From Xenorhabdus budapestensis (GTDB lineage: Bacteria; Pseudomonadota; Gammaproteobacteria; Enterobacterales; Enterobacteriaceae), in NCBI RefSeq assembly GCF_002632465.1, contig NZ_NIBS01000021.1:1-52464 (forward strand): a stretch of 52,464 nucleotides of DNA, written 5' to 3'. The position numbers and the translations under genes were made by a program. Below the pieces are notes generated by a model. The model was given only the letters and a program-made list of their open reading frames with translations, did not search any database and was not told where the DNA came from. The number at the start of each line of letters is the position of its first letter. Position 1 is the first letter of the stretch. This document shows, one piece after another, positions 33,108 to 41,644 of the stretch.

Positions 33108-34970
33108 TGTGCCACGAATGCACCCTGTGGCAAATAAAGGGTGCAATGCTGTGCGAGAGATGAGGGTCGGCCCCTCGGAGGCGGTGTCCAGACGCAGCCT
33201 TCAAACTACCCTGAGCTGCTGCCGTTAAGAGCGGTGGTGGTGAGCGTCAGGGAAAAGGCGCAGTCAGATGCGCCATGTATGTGTTGTGAAGATGAACGAG
33301 AGTGAACTGTAGATGCAGTGTCGAAAGGAACAAGATGATGTCAAAAACGCGCTTTCTAAGCGGCGTGTGATAAGTCCAGCGGTTATCTGGTTACTGGCTG
33401 GGCGGCATCCGGCATATAGACAGCATGAGCACAACACAGGCTCTGGCATGGAACGTGGGAACCTGTCGTCCCGATGTGAAGGGAGCGGCGTCAAGCAGAA
33501 AACCTGCAAGCGCCTGAGTACCGATGCGGGGCACAGGGGCAGATGGCTCCGTAGTAGTGATGAAGCGTCTGTAATGGACGTGGAGCGAAGGGGGCCAGTC
33601 GTTGGGGTTGTATTACGGGTCAACTGCACAAGTGGGAGGAACCTGTGAGCCAGTCCAAACCGTTTGCGTTATCCAGACAGGCTGTCTGGAGAGCGTACAA
33701 GAAGGTAAAAGCCAACAAAGGCAGCGCTGGAATCGATGGTCAATCGATTGAGGAATTTGAGAAGAACCTCGCGGGGAACTTGTACAAACTCTGGAACAGA
33801 ATGGCCTCGGGCAGTTATATGCCGCCAGCGGTTCGGCGTGTTGAGATACCAAAGGCGACGGGGGGAACGAGACCACTGGGGATACCCACGGTAGCGGATC
33901 GCATCGCGCAGATGGTGGTCAAAGACATGCTGGAGCCGATTCTGGAGCCACAATTCCACGTTGACTCCTATGGCTACCGCCCGCACAAATCTGCGCACGA
34001 TGCCCTGAGAGTAGCCCGGCAACGATGCTGGCGCACTGACTGGGTGCTGGACGTGGACATCAAGGGGTTCTTCGATAACATCGATCATGAACTCCTGATG
34101 AGAGCGGTGCGCAGGCATACGGATTGCAGATGGGTGTTGCTCTACATTGAGCGATGGCTAACCGCGTCGGTGCACATGCCGGATGGAACGGTGCAGATAA
34201 GGGACAAGGGGACTCCTCAGGGAGGGGTCATTAGTCCGTTGCTGGCCAATCTGTTCCTGCATTACGCCTTCGATATGTGGATGAAACGGGAATTTCCCGT
34301 CGTCCGGTTCGAGCGGTACGCCGATGATGTAGTCATCCACTGCAAGAGTCATGCGCAGGCAATGATGTTGCGTGGCAAGCTCAGAAAGCGTCTGGCTGAG
34401 TGTAAGCTGGAGATGAGTCCGGGTAAGACGAAAGTCGTCTACTGCAAGGACAGGGAAAGAACGGAGGCATATCCTGAAATCAGCTTCGACTTTTTGGGCT
34501 ACACGTTCAGGCCAAGAAAGTCGGTCTCGAAAGAAGGAAAGTTATCGGTGAATTTCCTGCCAGCAATGAGTGCCAGAGCTGCTAAGGCAATCCGGCAGAC
34601 AGTACGGGGCTGGGATTTAAGTCACAAAACCCCGTTGTCGCTGGAAGTAATGGCACGTTGGCTCAATCCCATGTTACGAGGCTGGGTTAAGTACTATGGG
34701 CACTTTTATCGGTCAGCAATGGACTGTATAGCCAGTCATGTAGATCTGCACCTTGCTAAATGGGTTACCCGCAAATATAAGCGGGTACACGGTAGTCTGG
34801 CTCAGGCGTATGAATGGTTAGGCAGGATACGGAGCGTTAAACCCGGTCTGTTTGCACACTGGGAAACTTGTACGCGGCGCGAACGGTCAACGACAAGAGC
34901 CGGATGACGGGAGACTGTCACGTCCGGTTCCGTGGGAGCGCAGGGGGGAAGTTCCCTTGCGCGACCCGAT
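33108..34970 (+). mobile_element. Group II intron
   Basis: The proposed 5' end GTGTG (33108-33112) fits the GUGYG consensus. Domain V is clear at 34897-34930 (GAGCCGGATGACGGGAGACT followed by GTCACGTCCGGTTC), followed by a domain VI-like hairpin and the 3' end near GACCCGAT (34970). Length 1863 bases is normal, with the maturase gene in domain IV. The flanks, joined without the intron, form an 8-bp stem-loop (CTGGGGTT / AACCCCAG) just after the Rpn stop codon. Boundaries are good to a few bases. Confidence 0.8.
33645..34907 (+). CDS. ltrA: Group II intron reverse transcriptase/maturase
   Basis: A 420-residue intron-encoded protein starting at GTG with GGAGG upstream. Reverse-transcriptase blocks include RPLGIPTVADRIAQM, VLDVDIKGFFDNIDH and TPQGGVISPLLANLFLHY. 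The catalytic RYADDVVIHC follows, then a maturase X domain (MARWLNPMLRGWVKYYGHF). No C-terminal HNH endonuclease is present, as in class C or D introns, which often insert at replication forks or near terminators. All motifs look intact. Confidence 0.95.
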   Translation: MSQSKPFALSRQAVWRAYKKVKANKGSAGIDGQSIEEFEKNLAGNLYKLWNRMASGSYMPPAVRRVEIPKATGGTRPLGIPTVADRIAQMVVKDMLEPILEPQFHVDSYGYRPHKSAHDALRVARQRCWRTDWVLDVDIKGFFDNIDHELLMRAVRRHTDCRWVLLYIERWLTASVHMPDGTVQIRDKGTPQGGVISPLLANLFLHYAFDMWMKREFPVVRFERYADDVVIHCKSHAQAMMLRGKLRKRLAECKLEMSPGKTKVVYCKDRERTEAYPEISFDFLGYTFRPRKSVSKEGKLSVNFLPAMSARAAKAIRQTVRGWDLSHKTPLSLEVMARWLNPMLRGWVKYYGHFYRSAMDCIASHVDLHLAKWVTRKYKRVHGSLAQAYEWLGRIRSVKPGLFAHWETCTRRERSTTRAG

Positions 34971-34979
34971 AACCCCAGT

Positions 34980-35906
34980 TTAATGCTTTAACGCTTCAAT
35001 TTTATCCCGGCTCAGTCCGGTACTGGTGACAATGATGTCCAGACTGACCCCATGCCGTAATAAGGCGAGGGCCGTTTCCAGTTTACCTTCCTCCCGTCCT
35101 TGTTTGGCACCTTCTTCCCGTCCTTGTTTGATACCTTCCTCGCGCCCTTTTTGTTCCAGCTCTTCTGCAATGGTCATCAACATTGTTTCATGCTCCGGAG
35201 ATTGTTCAATCAGTTGATGGACAAATTGTGAGAGATTCAGAGTATGTCCATTCAGTAAAATATAGCTTAACACAACATTGCGCTGCTCGTCGCTATTATA
35301 CCCGGCATTCAGGAGTTCCACCAAGGGGGGGATCCACTCCAGCATATCCCGGCAGCGGATGTGTTTCTGCACCAGCTCCAGTAAGGCGAGGCTTTTATGC
35401 GTCAGGATGTCTTCATCGCTGAGCACACTGACATCCACCATTGGAAACGGCTGATGGTATAATCGGGCCGCCTGTTCAGGGCGGGTGAAACAGTCCAGCC
35501 ACCGGTTTGAGTAAGGATAAGGCCGGATCTCACCGTGATAAAACAGAAAAGGGACGACCAACGGCAGTTCAGTATGGCCTTTTTTCAGGTGGGCCGCCAT
35601 AGCTGACATCGCATAAAACATTAAACGCCAGCCCATCAACGGATCCGGCGTGGACTGATGTTCAATCAGACAATAAATGTAGGCGTCTCCCTGTGTCGTT
35701 CCCACTGAATACAAGACATCACTGTGCAGCTGGCGTAACTGCCGGTCGACAAAGCTGCCGGGTTCCAGTTTCAGGGTGGTTAAATCACACAATGATCGGA
35801 TCTCATCGGGCAGATAAAGGGATAAAAACTCCCGGGCTGTTTCAGGCTGGGTTAAGAAATGCTTGAATAACGCGTCATGGTGAGGTTTTTTTGCTGGCTT
35901 TGCCAC
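34980..35906 (-). CDS. rpn: Rpn/YhgA-type recombination-promoting nuclease
   Basis: A 308-residue protein of the transposase_31/Rpn family, PD-(D/E)XK nucleases that promote RecA-independent recombination. The N-terminus PHHDALFKHFLTQPETAREF and the nuclease core (SDVLYSV, then YIYCLIEHQSTPD) are intact. A charged repeat region near 255-275 (GREEGIKQGREEGAKQGREE) precedes the C-terminal helix. These genes are numerous and mobile in Photorhabdus and Xenorhabdus. The group II intron ends nine bases beyond the stop codon. Confidence 0.9.
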   Translation of the reverse strand: MAKPAKKPHHDALFKHFLTQPETAREFLSLYLPDEIRSLCDLTTLKLEPGSFVDRQLRQLHSDVLYSVGTTQGDAYIYCLIEHQSTPDPLMGWRLMFYAMSAMAAHLKKGHTELPLVVPFLFYHGEIRPYPYSNRWLDCFTRPEQAARLYHQPFPMVDVSVLSDEDILTHKSLALLELVQKHIRCRDMLEWIPPLVELLNAGYNSDEQRNVVLSYILLNGHTLNLSQFVHQLIEQSPEHETMLMTIAEELEQKGREEGIKQGREEGAKQGREEGKLETALALLRHGVSLDIIVTSTGLSRDKIEALKH

Positions 35907-36691
35907 AATCCATCTCTCTGTTTTGTCGGGGGGTTTATCTTCATGGATAACTTATTATACGCGTATCCGGCCAGTTAATCAGGGCTGTTTCCCTCGGTGG
36001 ACACGTTTTGGTCCTTTGTCCATTGCTCCCCAAACCCCGGTTCCGCGAACGATTTTCAGCGGTTTGGGGTCTTGGCTTAAAAAAAGAATGGCCTGAAAAA
36101 GAACAGGGGAGGCTGGCCGGAGTTTGTTTATGCCCGTCAGGGCATGGGAGGCTGCTCGTCGGGATAACGGAGATCATCAGGGATCAATCAGCCGATAAAA
36201 AGGGGGGATAGAACAGGAGAACCCTGACGCCCCTCTGCCCTGCTAAGCTTAGCGATATGTCCGGTTGTATTTGATTTCATAAGCCGGTACGCAGTGGTCA
36301 CGCCGAAGGCGGGGCGTATCTGCGCGTTAGCGGGCGCTTGCGACCGCTTACGGAGGCGTTAACTTAATAGTTACAGTATTTTTTGTTTTTTTTCTTTTTT
36401 CTGAGCGACAGCGGCTTTGCCGCTTGTAAGTGAAGTCATTTTTTTGTTTTTGTTAATAGTGAGAAGCAGGACGGGTGTATCCCGCCTGCTACTCCCTATT
36501 TATAGGGTCGTTTAGTTCAGAAATAAGCTGCGAATTTAACTTTCTATAGACAAGCATATACGAATTTAATTGATTTTATTTTACTCGGTTACATGTCATC
36601 TATGCGAAAACCCTATTTTTAATTTCACTAATCAAGGAATCAAGATGAGAGGGAGGTTAAAAAACAAACAATAACTTTCTAAAAATAACAC
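35907..36691. other. Non-coding region downstream of repA, possible oriV
   Basis: No credible gene. It contains a GC-rich stretch (36290-36360), T-rich tracts (36370-36450), and several small hairpins: AGCGGC/GCCGCT near 36410-36424, an imperfect GCAGGACGGG/TCCCGCCTGC at 36467-36490, and CCCTA/TAGGG next to it. In IncFII and IncI/L/M-type plasmids the origin lies just downstream of repA, which here is this region. I found no perfect DnaA box, so the origin assignment is inference. Confidence 0.45.
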
Positions 36692-36713
36692 GAAAACCGC
36701 CAAAAGAGGCGGT
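36692..36713 (-). terminator. Terminator of repA
   Basis: On the minus strand ACCGCC, loop TCTTTT, GGCGGT then TTTT, 18 bases after the repA stop. Confidence 0.8.
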
Positions 36714-36731
36714 AATTATTTAATACATTTA

Positions 36732-37694
36732 TTATTTATCAGGAAGATGTTTTACATAAACCCGTAATAGCTCATTACCAGAAAACGCTGGATACAAATT
36801 TTGAATCTCTTTTTCGAATGCTAACCGCCATGCAATAGGCTGCTTCTGTGACCAATTTTCATAAATACGACGGTTAACTTGATTTTCATCGGGTTCAGGT
36901 TCTGTGGCTTTAATGAGATTTTTACGATGTTCTAAGGCGTTAATTGCATGCTCCTTCTCTTTTTTTAAGGTTTCATCATCCCCTAAAACTAACCGCTTAA
37001 CTTTAAGCAGCAATTTCTTTAAAGCGTGCTTGTTATCAAGAGATGCAACATTAGAACGAGCCAAACGTAAGGTATGCTCAGCATAAACCCGCTGATAATC
37101 TTTTCTTAATCCTTTTTTTTCCATCCAACGTCTAAAACGGGTAACAATTTCTCTAATTTCAGCGAGAGAAAATCCCAGCCCGTCGAAAAATGCAGGCCGT
37201 AGCCAGATGCGCATAGCTTTACATTGCCTGGTTTCAGGATCGCGGTCACGGTCTATGTAAATCATGTCGGCGGCTTCCCAATCTTTCAGGGCAAGCCGTA
37301 TAGGGTCATAACACTTGCGACCGTTATCATAATGATAAAGTTGACCACAAAGACTAGCCAACTTTTCAGTTGAGCACATGATCTCAAAGAGATATTCACT
37401 ATCTGGGTTATAATCAGCATAAGCAATCATTGCTAAAGCTAATTCAGAGAAGGTTTCTCGGCGTTCAGAACGTATAGAAACACGCTGATTACGCTTACAA
37501 CGTAGCTTATATAGAGGGGTATTACGATTCCAATCGTGTATTTTCAATGCACCAGCTAAACGACGAACGGGCACTATAGCAGGTAAACCACCTGCATATT
37601 TCGGGACGTAGTGACGGTGGATCTTCGTTTTGTTATTTACCTGGCGGTAGCCATTAAAATCGGGGTTTTTACCGCTATTCACACCCGCCAGCAC
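36732..37694 (-). CDS. repA: RepA, replication initiator of IncI/L/M type
   Basis: A 320-residue initiator resembling RepZ/RepA of the IncB/I and IncL/M plasmids, with HYVPKYAGGLPAIVPVRRLAGA near the N-terminus and a basic C-terminal half (IVTRFRRWMEKKGLRKDYQR). The start is uncertain: GTG at 37694 directly follows an in-frame stop, and GTG at 37682 lies at the overlap with the leader-peptide stop. Expression should be controlled by the antisense RNA and the leader upstream, as in that family. The protein binds the origin and starts theta replication. Confidence 0.88.
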   Translation of the reverse strand: MLAGVNSGKNPDFNGYRQVNNKTKIHRHYVPKYAGGLPAIVPVRRLAGALKIHDWNRNTPLYKLRCKRNQRVSIRSERRETFSELALAMIAYADYNPDSEYLFEIMCSTEKLASLCGQLYHYDNGRKCYDPIRLALKDWEAADMIYIDRDRDPETRQCKAMRIWLRPAFFDGLGFSLAEIREIVTRFRRWMEKKGLRKDYQRVYAEHTLRLARSNVASLDNKHALKKLLLKVKRLVLGDDETLKKEKEHAINALEHRKNLIKATEPEPDENQVNRRIYENWSQKQPIAWRLAFEKEIQNLYPAFSGNELLRVYVKHLPDK

Positions 37695-37731
37695 TTATGA
37701 CGGTATAAGGGGGTTGTTTAAAGCTATGCAT
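37675..37731 (-). CDS. Candidate leader peptide overlapping repA
   Basis: An 18-residue frame (MHSFKQPPYTVISAGGCE) with TGAGGA 9 bases upstream. Its stop overlaps the second possible GTG of repA (GTGAATAG), an arrangement allowing reinitiation. It lies downstream of the antisense-target hairpin, whereas RepY leaders in IncI1 run through it, so this may be a variant mechanism. The equivalence to RepY is inference. Confidence 0.55.
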   Translation of the reverse strand: MHSFKQPPYTVISAGGCE

Positions 37732-37741
37732 TTGCTATAAT
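37714..37741 (+). promoter_or_regulatory. Promoter of the antisense RNA
   Basis: -35 TTGTTT (37714-37719), 16-base spacer, perfect -10 TATAAT (37736-37741), reading against repA. Confidence 0.75.
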
Positions 37742-37747
37742 CCTCAG

Positions 37748-37825
37748 CAGGCCAGTGCCTGCTTTATGACCCTCTGAATATCTGTTATCTACCGCCAAGT
37801 TGATTTCCAGATTTCAGGGGGTTTT
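37748..37825 (+). ncRNA. inc: Antisense copy-number and incompatibility RNA
   Basis: A transcript of about 78 nt would contain a long stem (37770-37789 with 37802-37821, imperfect) whose loop holds ACCGCCAAGT. The stem is followed directly by TTTT (37822-37825), so it doubles as a terminator. The complementary loop in repA mRNA contains UUGGCG, the conserved target-loop motif of IncI, IncL/M and IncFII antisense systems. It would base-pair with the repA leader and limit initiator synthesis. Start site inferred from the promoter. Confidence 0.8.
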
Positions 37826-38027
37826 GCCTTCTGGGGTTCAGCCTTTCGCTCTCTGCCCCACTCCTGGACGCTATTACCGGGAACGTCCCACCCGCATGAA
37901 TGTGTAAACCCACGTAATCTATCACGCGCGGTTAAACGGATCAAGCAGGCGTTCCTTTCCGGCAGTGCTAACCCGTTGTTTTAACGCACTAATTCTCACT
38001 TTTCATAAGAATGGCTATTCATCAATC

Positions 38028-38054
38028 TAATGAAAAGATCCGTTAAAGATCCTT
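38028..38054 (-). terminator. Probable terminator after the StbD-like gene
   Basis: On the minus strand GAAAAGGATC, a short loop, GATCTTTTC, an imperfect stem with T-rich end, 5 bases after the stop. Confidence 0.5.
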
Positions 38055-38058
38055 TTCT

Positions 38059-38271
38059 TCAACCAATTACATCTTCGTTGAGTTTGCTCTTCATATCCTC
38101 GACCAGTTGCAACAGTTCTCCATATTCCTTCGCTGGAATGCAGTAAAAAACCGGTTCGTTGCGATTCATGATAGCCAAGGACTCACCATTACCAGAACTC
38201 ACGCACTCTATCGGGTTCTTTCTGAACTCCGATACACTTACCACTCTGCGGCTAAGGATTATTTGGGGCAT
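38059..38271 (-). CDS. stbD: StbD-like (YefM/RelB-type) antitoxin without a toxin
   Basis: I start at MPQIILSRR (70 residues) with AGGAG 7 bases upstream. The signature SVSEFRKNP and LAIMNRNEPVFYCIPAKEYGELL is that of StbD antitoxins, slightly shorter than the usual length of about 83. StbD normally precedes the StbE toxin, but only about 360 non-coding bases follow before repA. It may be a degraded module, or an anti-addiction protein against StbE of other plasmids. Confidence 0.8.
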   Translation of the reverse strand: MPQIILSRRVVSVSEFRKNPIECVSSGNGESLAIMNRNEPVFYCIPAKEYGELLQLVEDMKSKLNEDVIG

Positions 38272-38363
38272 CCGGAACTCCTCCGCGACATATCTAATGC
38301 CATTAGCATAGAGCAAATTAACGTACTAGATCAAGTACAAATATAGTAATAAGATCGAATTCA

Positions 38364-38392
38364 CAAAAAAGGCCAGGTAGATACCCGGCCTT
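38364..38392 (-). terminator. Terminator of the mobilisation operon
   Basis: On the minus strand AAGGCC.GGTA, loop, TACC.GGCC then six T: a long stem with one unpaired base each side. Confidence 0.85.
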
Positions 38393-38414
38393 GGGGAAGT
38401 TGAAATGGTTGCTT

Positions 38415-41168
38415 TTACGCCAGTTCCGGTTCGTTTGTGTTGTTGTCCAAACCCGGTTTCTTGTTCGTCTTGCTCTTGCTATTTTGAGTGGCAGACAGTT
38501 TGGTAGCTTCCCACACGTTACGGACGGCATCACGCGTAGAGACATGACCGTTTTCGTCCCTTGTTCGAATTTGCACCGGCTTAGACTCTTTCAGATCCAG
38601 CGCCACTGCCTGGCCTCGCCGGAAACCTTTCAACGCTTCTTTCAGTCCAACCCCCCACTGTGTGGTTTCTTTGCCGTCTTTTCCTTTCAGAACAACATAG
38701 TAACTGTCGCTGTTTCCTTCCTTGTGAAGATACGGGGCTGCCCCATGCTTAACAATCTTACCTTCAAGTTGAGAGACTGAACGGTATAAAGGTTCGTCAT
38801 CCATTGTTGACCTATTTTCTGTCCCATCACTAGACGGTTTATCGTTGACCGGCATATCGGCATCATGAGAAGACTTATTGACGGCAGTTTCAGCCCCCTC
38901 AATGGTAAATGCCGTCTCACTATCCGTACTGCTGGACTGGCGTTCCCTGGCCTTCAACAACGCTTCACGCCGTAGTTCGAGGGCGTCATTCATCTTCTTA
39001 TCAGTAAAGTGAATGTCCAGCCCTTTCTCCGCGACGACATTAACCACCATTTCTTTAAATGCTTTTGACCCCTTAATATTAAGGGTGCTGCCAAACCGTC
39101 CCTGGGCAAGCTCCAGCGCAATAGCAACACTATCGGTGCTCAAGCCGTTTTTACGCATCGTTATCAGCTTGCCAGTATCGACGAACAGGGTTTTATCACT
39201 CGTCTTATCAAGATAGTGAACATGACCCTTACGGGTTCTTTTGGTGTAAAGGTTGCTGACATCGAGCTGCTTTTCTACTGACTTCCTTGACTCATCAGCA
39301 GCCCTGGAATATTCAACAGGATTCCGAATCTTCTCCATTACACGCGCAAAACGACTTTTAGCCCCCTGATTTTCTTCTGGCTCAGGAGCGCTGATAGTAA
39401 ACCCTGACATTTTTTTATTATTACTGCTCATCAATTCCCGGATTTCTTTACTGCCCATCATATAACCCTCATTTTTATTCAAAACCGCCTCCTTCCTTTT
39501 CAGTCGCTCAAAATGAATGACTGAAATAAGTTGGTTCTTTTCTTCATGGCTAAATCTTTTATCGGATAGTACCTCCCGTCGGATATCATAAAAATCCCGG
39601 TCAATGGTTCTCAGCAAGTTATTAATGCTTTGACGCGGAGCGTTGTCTTTAATTCTCCGAATTAACCAGGCGGACAATGAAGATGAATTAACGTCTGCAT
39701 TAATGGGTTTAGCAAAAACCCCCTTTGATTTATTAGCCGTAATTGTCCCCGCCGAAAAAAGAAAACCCGCTCTCTTATTGACATCAGCCAGTGTGGGTAT
39801 CTTGTTTTTGAATCGTGGAATGACAGGGTAAGGGGTTAGCTGTAATTTTCCTGATCGTTTGCGATCCCCGGCCACATATCGTTGCTGATACCCTGTTCCT
39901 CCTGGCCCGGCATAGCTTGAGCTAGAAATTCTTCCTCTTCCGTCTGATAAAGCGCGTCGCAGTCCAGAATTTCTGACGGCCTGCTTGTTTCCCATGAGAA
40001 AGCGTGCATCACCCGGCAATAACACTTGATCTCCTTGCCAGCTGCGTGAACCTGCCACATTGCCATCGGACAGGTTTTGCAGGCTATCGGAAGATGGGGA
40101 AGCAATTCCTCTTTGAGTTTCAGCAACACTTCGCTGGTTATTTGTCTGTCGTTGACTTCGTATGTCATTAGAGCCTCGATATGCGTTATAAAATGCATTG
40201 ATGCTTGAGTGCAGCAACCTGGATTTCATATCATCACCGGATTCATAATATTTATCCCTGAATCGGGGCGATGCAATTTTATCTATATACTTAATTTCTG
40301 CTGAACGTCGTTCCCACTCAGAGAATCGGCTTTTAATTACATTCTGTTCAAGCGGCGGTTTTGTTATCCTTCGATGAACAATAAAATCATCACTGAAAAT
40401 ACTTTCTTTTAGATTAGTGAATTTTTTATCACCTTTTAATTTTACCGCGATATATTCAGCAGGCTTACCGGCATTTCTAATTTTAATTTCCCCATACTGA
40501 GAAACAAGATCATAAAACAATTGCCTGGACTTGATATCTTCATGATAAACCCGTTGTAATATTTGGTTTTTAAAGTCTTTATTTTTCGATCTGAAATCAT
40601 CTCCTTTATAGCGGGAAAGCATATCAGCATAACTGGTGGGTGTAGCCCGCATATTATCCCTGGGGGATTCCAGCCCATATTTTTGATTAATGTATTCCTG
40701 AAAAGCCTCAAAGTATTTTTCATTCTGCTTGTAGTTTCCTACCGGATTTATTTCATTACCGGACAACAAGTTTTTTCTGGGGATAACGATATGAATATGA
40801 GGTTTACGATCTACCATTTCCCCCGTCTTACGGTCTTTCATCGTTTTTATCTTTGGAAGATGCGCTTCTGCGTAGAAATTAAATTCATCAGGCGAGTACG
40901 CCTTCATCAAAAATGATTTAAATTCTTGTGTAATAGCAGAGAGCACTTCCTCATCAACCTGGTCTTCTTTGAATGAGAGGGTAAAGGTAAGATAACGATC
41001 CTGGCCTTTATCTGGAATGCTTTTATAAACCCTTTCAGTTAAATCAAGATTGCCATCTAATATAACACGTTCATCCAGTTCATCACGAGAGAATTCACGT
41101 CCGGCCTTTTGACCTTCTTCTAAATATTCTTTTACACCGGAATTATAGCCCCGGCACCTAATCAGCAT
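38415..41168 (-). CDS. MOBP-type relaxase with LPD7 domain
   Basis: A 917-residue relaxase that would nick oriT and pilot the strand into the recipient. The relaxase domain spans about residues 1-180: a candidate catalytic Tyr at residue 8 or 15, and the metal-binding RKPHIHIVIP with HIH at 124-126. A long linker follows. An LPD7-type domain lies near 640-720 (DTGKLITMRKNG, then ALELAQGRFG), and a C-terminal domain near 795-880 (KHGAAPYLHKEGNSDSYYVV). The start overlaps mobC by 11 bases. A separate gene is nested in another frame at 39836-40168. Confidence 0.92.
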   Translation of the reverse strand: MLIRCRGYNSGVKEYLEEGQKAGREFSRDELDERVILDGNLDLTERVYKSIPDKGQDRYLTFTLSFKEDQVDEEVLSAITQEFKSFLMKAYSPDEFNFYAEAHLPKIKTMKDRKTGEMVDRKPHIHIVIPRKNLLSGNEINPVGNYKQNEKYFEAFQEYINQKYGLESPRDNMRATPTSYADMLSRYKGDDFRSKNKDFKNQILQRVYHEDIKSRQLFYDLVSQYGEIKIRNAGKPAEYIAVKLKGDKKFTNLKESIFSDDFIVHRRITKPPLEQNVIKSRFSEWERRSAEIKYIDKIASPRFRDKYYESGDDMKSRLLHSSINAFYNAYRGSNDIRSQRQTNNQRSVAETQRGIASPSSDSLQNLSDGNVAGSRSWQGDQVLLPGDARFLMGNKQAVRNSGLRRALSDGRGRISSSSYAGPGGTGYQQRYVAGDRKRSGKLQLTPYPVIPRFKNKIPTLADVNKRAGFLFSAGTITANKSKGVFAKPINADVNSSSLSAWLIRRIKDNAPRQSINNLLRTIDRDFYDIRREVLSDKRFSHEEKNQLISVIHFERLKRKEAVLNKNEGYMMGSKEIRELMSSNNKKMSGFTISAPEPEENQGAKSRFARVMEKIRNPVEYSRAADESRKSVEKQLDVSNLYTKRTRKGHVHYLDKTSDKTLFVDTGKLITMRKNGLSTDSVAIALELAQGRFGSTLNIKGSKAFKEMVVNVVAEKGLDIHFTDKKMNDALELRREALLKARERQSSSTDSETAFTIEGAETAVNKSSHDADMPVNDKPSSDGTENRSTMDDEPLYRSVSQLEGKIVKHGAAPYLHKEGNSDSYYVVLKGKDGKETTQWGVGLKEALKGFRRGQAVALDLKESKPVQIRTRDENGHVSTRDAVRNVWEATKLSATQNSKSKTNKKPGLDNNTNEPELA
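39836..40168 (-). CDS. Gene nested within the relaxase gene, Cys-rich product
   Basis: A 110-residue protein (MTYEVNDRQITSEV) read in a different frame on the same strand as the relaxase. GAGG lies 6 bases before its ATG. It carries a patterned cysteine set, CKTCPMAMW then CYCRVMHAFSW, suggesting a small metal-binding domain, and an acidic tail. The residue pattern is far more protein-like than the other shadow frames here. Nested genes in relaxase genes are known (traH in RP4 traI, mobB in mobA). Function unknown. Confidence 0.65.
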   Translation of the reverse strand: MTYEVNDRQITSEVLLKLKEELLPHLPIACKTCPMAMWQVHAAGKEIKCYCRVMHAFSWETSRPSEILDCDALYQTEEEEFLAQAMPGQEEQGISNDMWPGIANDQENYS

Positions 41169-41499
41169 CCTCGACCGCCTTTTTCATCAGTGATTCGATA
41201 TTAAGAAGAGCATTAAGAAACAACGTATATTTCTTATCTGATATTGTCCCATTTTTATGAGCCACGTTAACTTTCAAAGCCAGCTGATTGATATTATTAC
41301 TGGACTTATTAAAAAGGTATAATAGTTGTCGGGTATCTTTTATTTCGATATTGATAAAATCTTTTTTATCCAACACCAGTTTTCTAAAAAATGCTGAACG
41401 ACTGAGTTGGGATTCATTTATCTGTTTTTCAAACAGGGAAAACTCATCGGGAGTCATACGCAGTGAAACTACGATCGCTTTATTCTGTTTAGCCGCCAT
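41158..41499 (-). CDS. mobC: MobC-like relaxosome accessory protein
   Basis: I start at MAAKQNKAIVVSLRM (113 residues), with AAGGT 5-6 bases upstream; the longer frame to 41877 crosses the repeat array and oriT candidate. The pattern VSLRMTPDEFSLFEKQ, SRSAFFRKLVL and NINQLALKVN is that of MobC-family proteins, which open DNA around nic and help the relaxase. It is coupled to the relaxase by an 11-base overlap. Confidence 0.88.
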   Translation of the reverse strand: MAAKQNKAIVVSLRMTPDEFSLFEKQINESQLSRSAFFRKLVLDKKDFINIEIKDTRQLLYLFNKSSNNINQLALKVNVAHKNGTISDKKYTLFLNALLNIESLMKKAVEDAD

Positions 41500-41640
41500 A
41501 AAGTACCTTCCAGTACAGGTGATGATGTTCCCGCTATGCGGGGTTTCAAAGGGGGCCCCCTTTGGCACGCGACGTATGCAAAGGCCGCAGGCATTTGTAT
41601 ACAGTCGGTAACGTGCCTCTGTTGAGATTTGAGCGAAAAA
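41500..41640. other. Candidate oriT
   Basis: The region between mobC and the stb repeats contains CCCGC/GCGGG and a perfect 18-bp palindrome CAAAGGGGGCCCCCTTTG (about 41548-41565). Position upstream of mobC-relaxase and between the divergent mob and stb operons is where oriT lies in R388-like plasmids. I could not identify a nic site by sequence. Confidence 0.55.
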
Positions 41641-41644
41641 TTTC

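Noticed and set aside
33264-33629. Frames on both strands within the 5' part of the group II intron
   Set aside because: This stretch is structured intron RNA (domains I to IV); the frames have no start signals.
35941-36211. Two opposed short frames (78 and 67 residues) downstream of the Rpn gene
   Set aside because: No Shine-Dalgarno, no protein-like pattern, and they mirror each other. The region is treated as non-coding.
40442-40723. A 93-residue frame nested in the relaxase gene
   Set aside because: It overlaps the catalytic relaxase domain, has no good ribosome-binding site and reads like a shadow, unlike the nested gene at 39836.
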